Position numbers and translations under genes: made by a program. From assembly GCA_029258695.1 (NCBI GenBank), contig JARIBR010000134.1, positions 1 to 9,620 on the forward strand: a DNA stretch of 9,620 bases, read 5' to 3'. A model generated the notes under the pieces. The model saw only the letters and a list, made by a program, of their open reading frames with translations, made no database searches and was not told the origin of the DNA. This stretch comes from Quadrisphaera sp. (GTDB lineage Bacteria; Actinomycetota; Actinomycetes; Actinomycetales; Quadrisphaeraceae). This document shows, in pieces, positions 9,199-9,620 of the stretch; position 1 is the stretch's first letter; the number at the start of each line of letters is the position of its first letter.

Positions 9199-9620
9199 GC
9201 GGGGGTGCCTCCGTCGGCGATCGAGAGGAAGACCTGCTCGAGGCTGGCGGTGCGCGCGTCCAGGGCGTCGAGGTCGACGTCGTGCTCGCGGCACCCGGTG
9301 AGCAGGTCGGTGAGGACGGGTTGCAGGTCGGTGGTGCGCAGCGAGGTGGTGCCGCCCTCCGCGCCGAGCTCGACGTCGCGCCGCGCCAGCTGCAGGTCGG
9401 CCACGAGCCGGTCCTCGGTCGCGGGATCGAGGCTGTGGAAGGAGATGGTGGAGCGGTGACCGGCCGCGATCTCGGCGGGCGTGCCGGAGCGCACCAGCAG
9501 ACCCGCGTGCATGACCTCGAGCCGGTCGGCGAGGGCCTCGGCCTCCTCCAGGTAGTGCGTGGTGAGCAGCACGGTGCACCCGTCCTCGCGCAGCCGGCGC
9601 AGCAGCCGCCACACCTCGCG
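9195..9620 (-). CDS. ABC transporter ATP-binding protein, 5' partial (C-terminal part)
   Basis: ATP-hydrolysing subunit of the exporter whose permease follows. The frame is open to the right edge, and 141 C-terminal residues are visible, less than half of a typical ATPase of about 300. Walker A, the signature motif and Walker B should lie outside the window. What remains is the run after the D-loop (REVWRLLRRLREDG), the H-loop TVLLTTHYLEEAEALADRL with its switch histidine, and a C-terminal extension ending in ASLEQVFLSIADG. That ending matches the (P/A)SLExVFL signature of DrrA/CcmA-type ATPases that pair with ABC-2 permeases. The stop (9195-9197) overlaps the permease ATG in an ATGA. The apparent GTG start at 9614 is internal. 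The promoter of this operon, and any further transporter gene, would be to the right of the window. Confidence 0.93.
   Translation of the reverse strand, partial: REVWRLLRRLREDGCTVLLTTHYLEEAEALADRLEVMHAGLLVRSGTPAEIAAGHRSTISFHSLDPATEDRLVADLQLARRDVELGAEGGTTSLRTTDLQPVLTDLLTGCREHDVDLDALDARTASLEQVFLSIADGGTPA
9208..9212 (-). promoter_or_regulatory. Ribosome binding site for the ABC permease gene
   Basis: On the minus strand this reads GGAGG, nine bases before the ATG at 9198 and within the last codons of the ATPase gene. It is the clearest Shine-Dalgarno sequence in the minus-strand operon and fixes the permease start. Confidence 0.6.

Noticed and set aside
9199..9612. N-terminal extension of the permease frame
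   Set aside because: It overlaps the ATPase C-terminus, which has clear H-loop and SLExVFL motifs. The extension is Arg/His-rich and non-hydrophobic, and ATG 9198 has a good GGAGG.

Overview
The window is almost wholly coding, and by eye very G+C-rich with strong G/C third-position bias. Together with the gene families present, this suggests a high-GC actinobacterium, probably in or near Micrococcales/Kineosporiales; I cannot name a genus from sequence alone. There are eight genes in two convergent clusters, separated by one 72-base gap (6573-6644) that holds a likely shared terminator. No rRNA, tRNA, CRISPR array, insertion sequence or other mobile signature is seen.

Plus strand, 1-6572: a tightly packed alpha-glucan-to-trehalose operon. 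It opens with the C-terminal three quarters or so of a GlgX/TreX debranching enzyme whose 5' end lies outside the window. Next come treY (maltooligosyl trehalose synthase), a peptide deformylase gene, and treZ (maltooligosyl trehalose trehalohydrolase). Debranching releases linear maltodextrins, TreY converts their reducing end to a trehalose unit, and TreZ cuts off free trehalose: the complete TreX-TreY-TreZ route. The deformylase (removal of formyl from nascent N-termini) has no obvious metabolic link, yet it is joined to both neighbours by one-base TGATG overlaps. Every junction in this operon overlaps, so translation is probably coupled throughout.

Minus strand, 9620-6645 (transcribed right to left): an ABC-2 type exporter with its own two-component system. 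The order is ABC ATPase (5' end outside the window), six-helix ABC-2 permease, DesK-type membrane histidine kinase, then NarL/FixJ-type response regulator. All three junctions are four-base ATGA overlaps. The layout recalls drug- or lipid-sensing modules of Firmicutes such as LnrJK-LnrLMN or DesKR, in which a small intramembrane kinase controls a neighbouring exporter or membrane gene. The substrate and stimulus cannot be read from the sequence.

Neither operon promoter is inside the window. The most unusual point is the deformylase gene embedded in the trehalose operon; the rest is well-known biology in a compact arrangement. I found no convincing evidence of a wholly new system.
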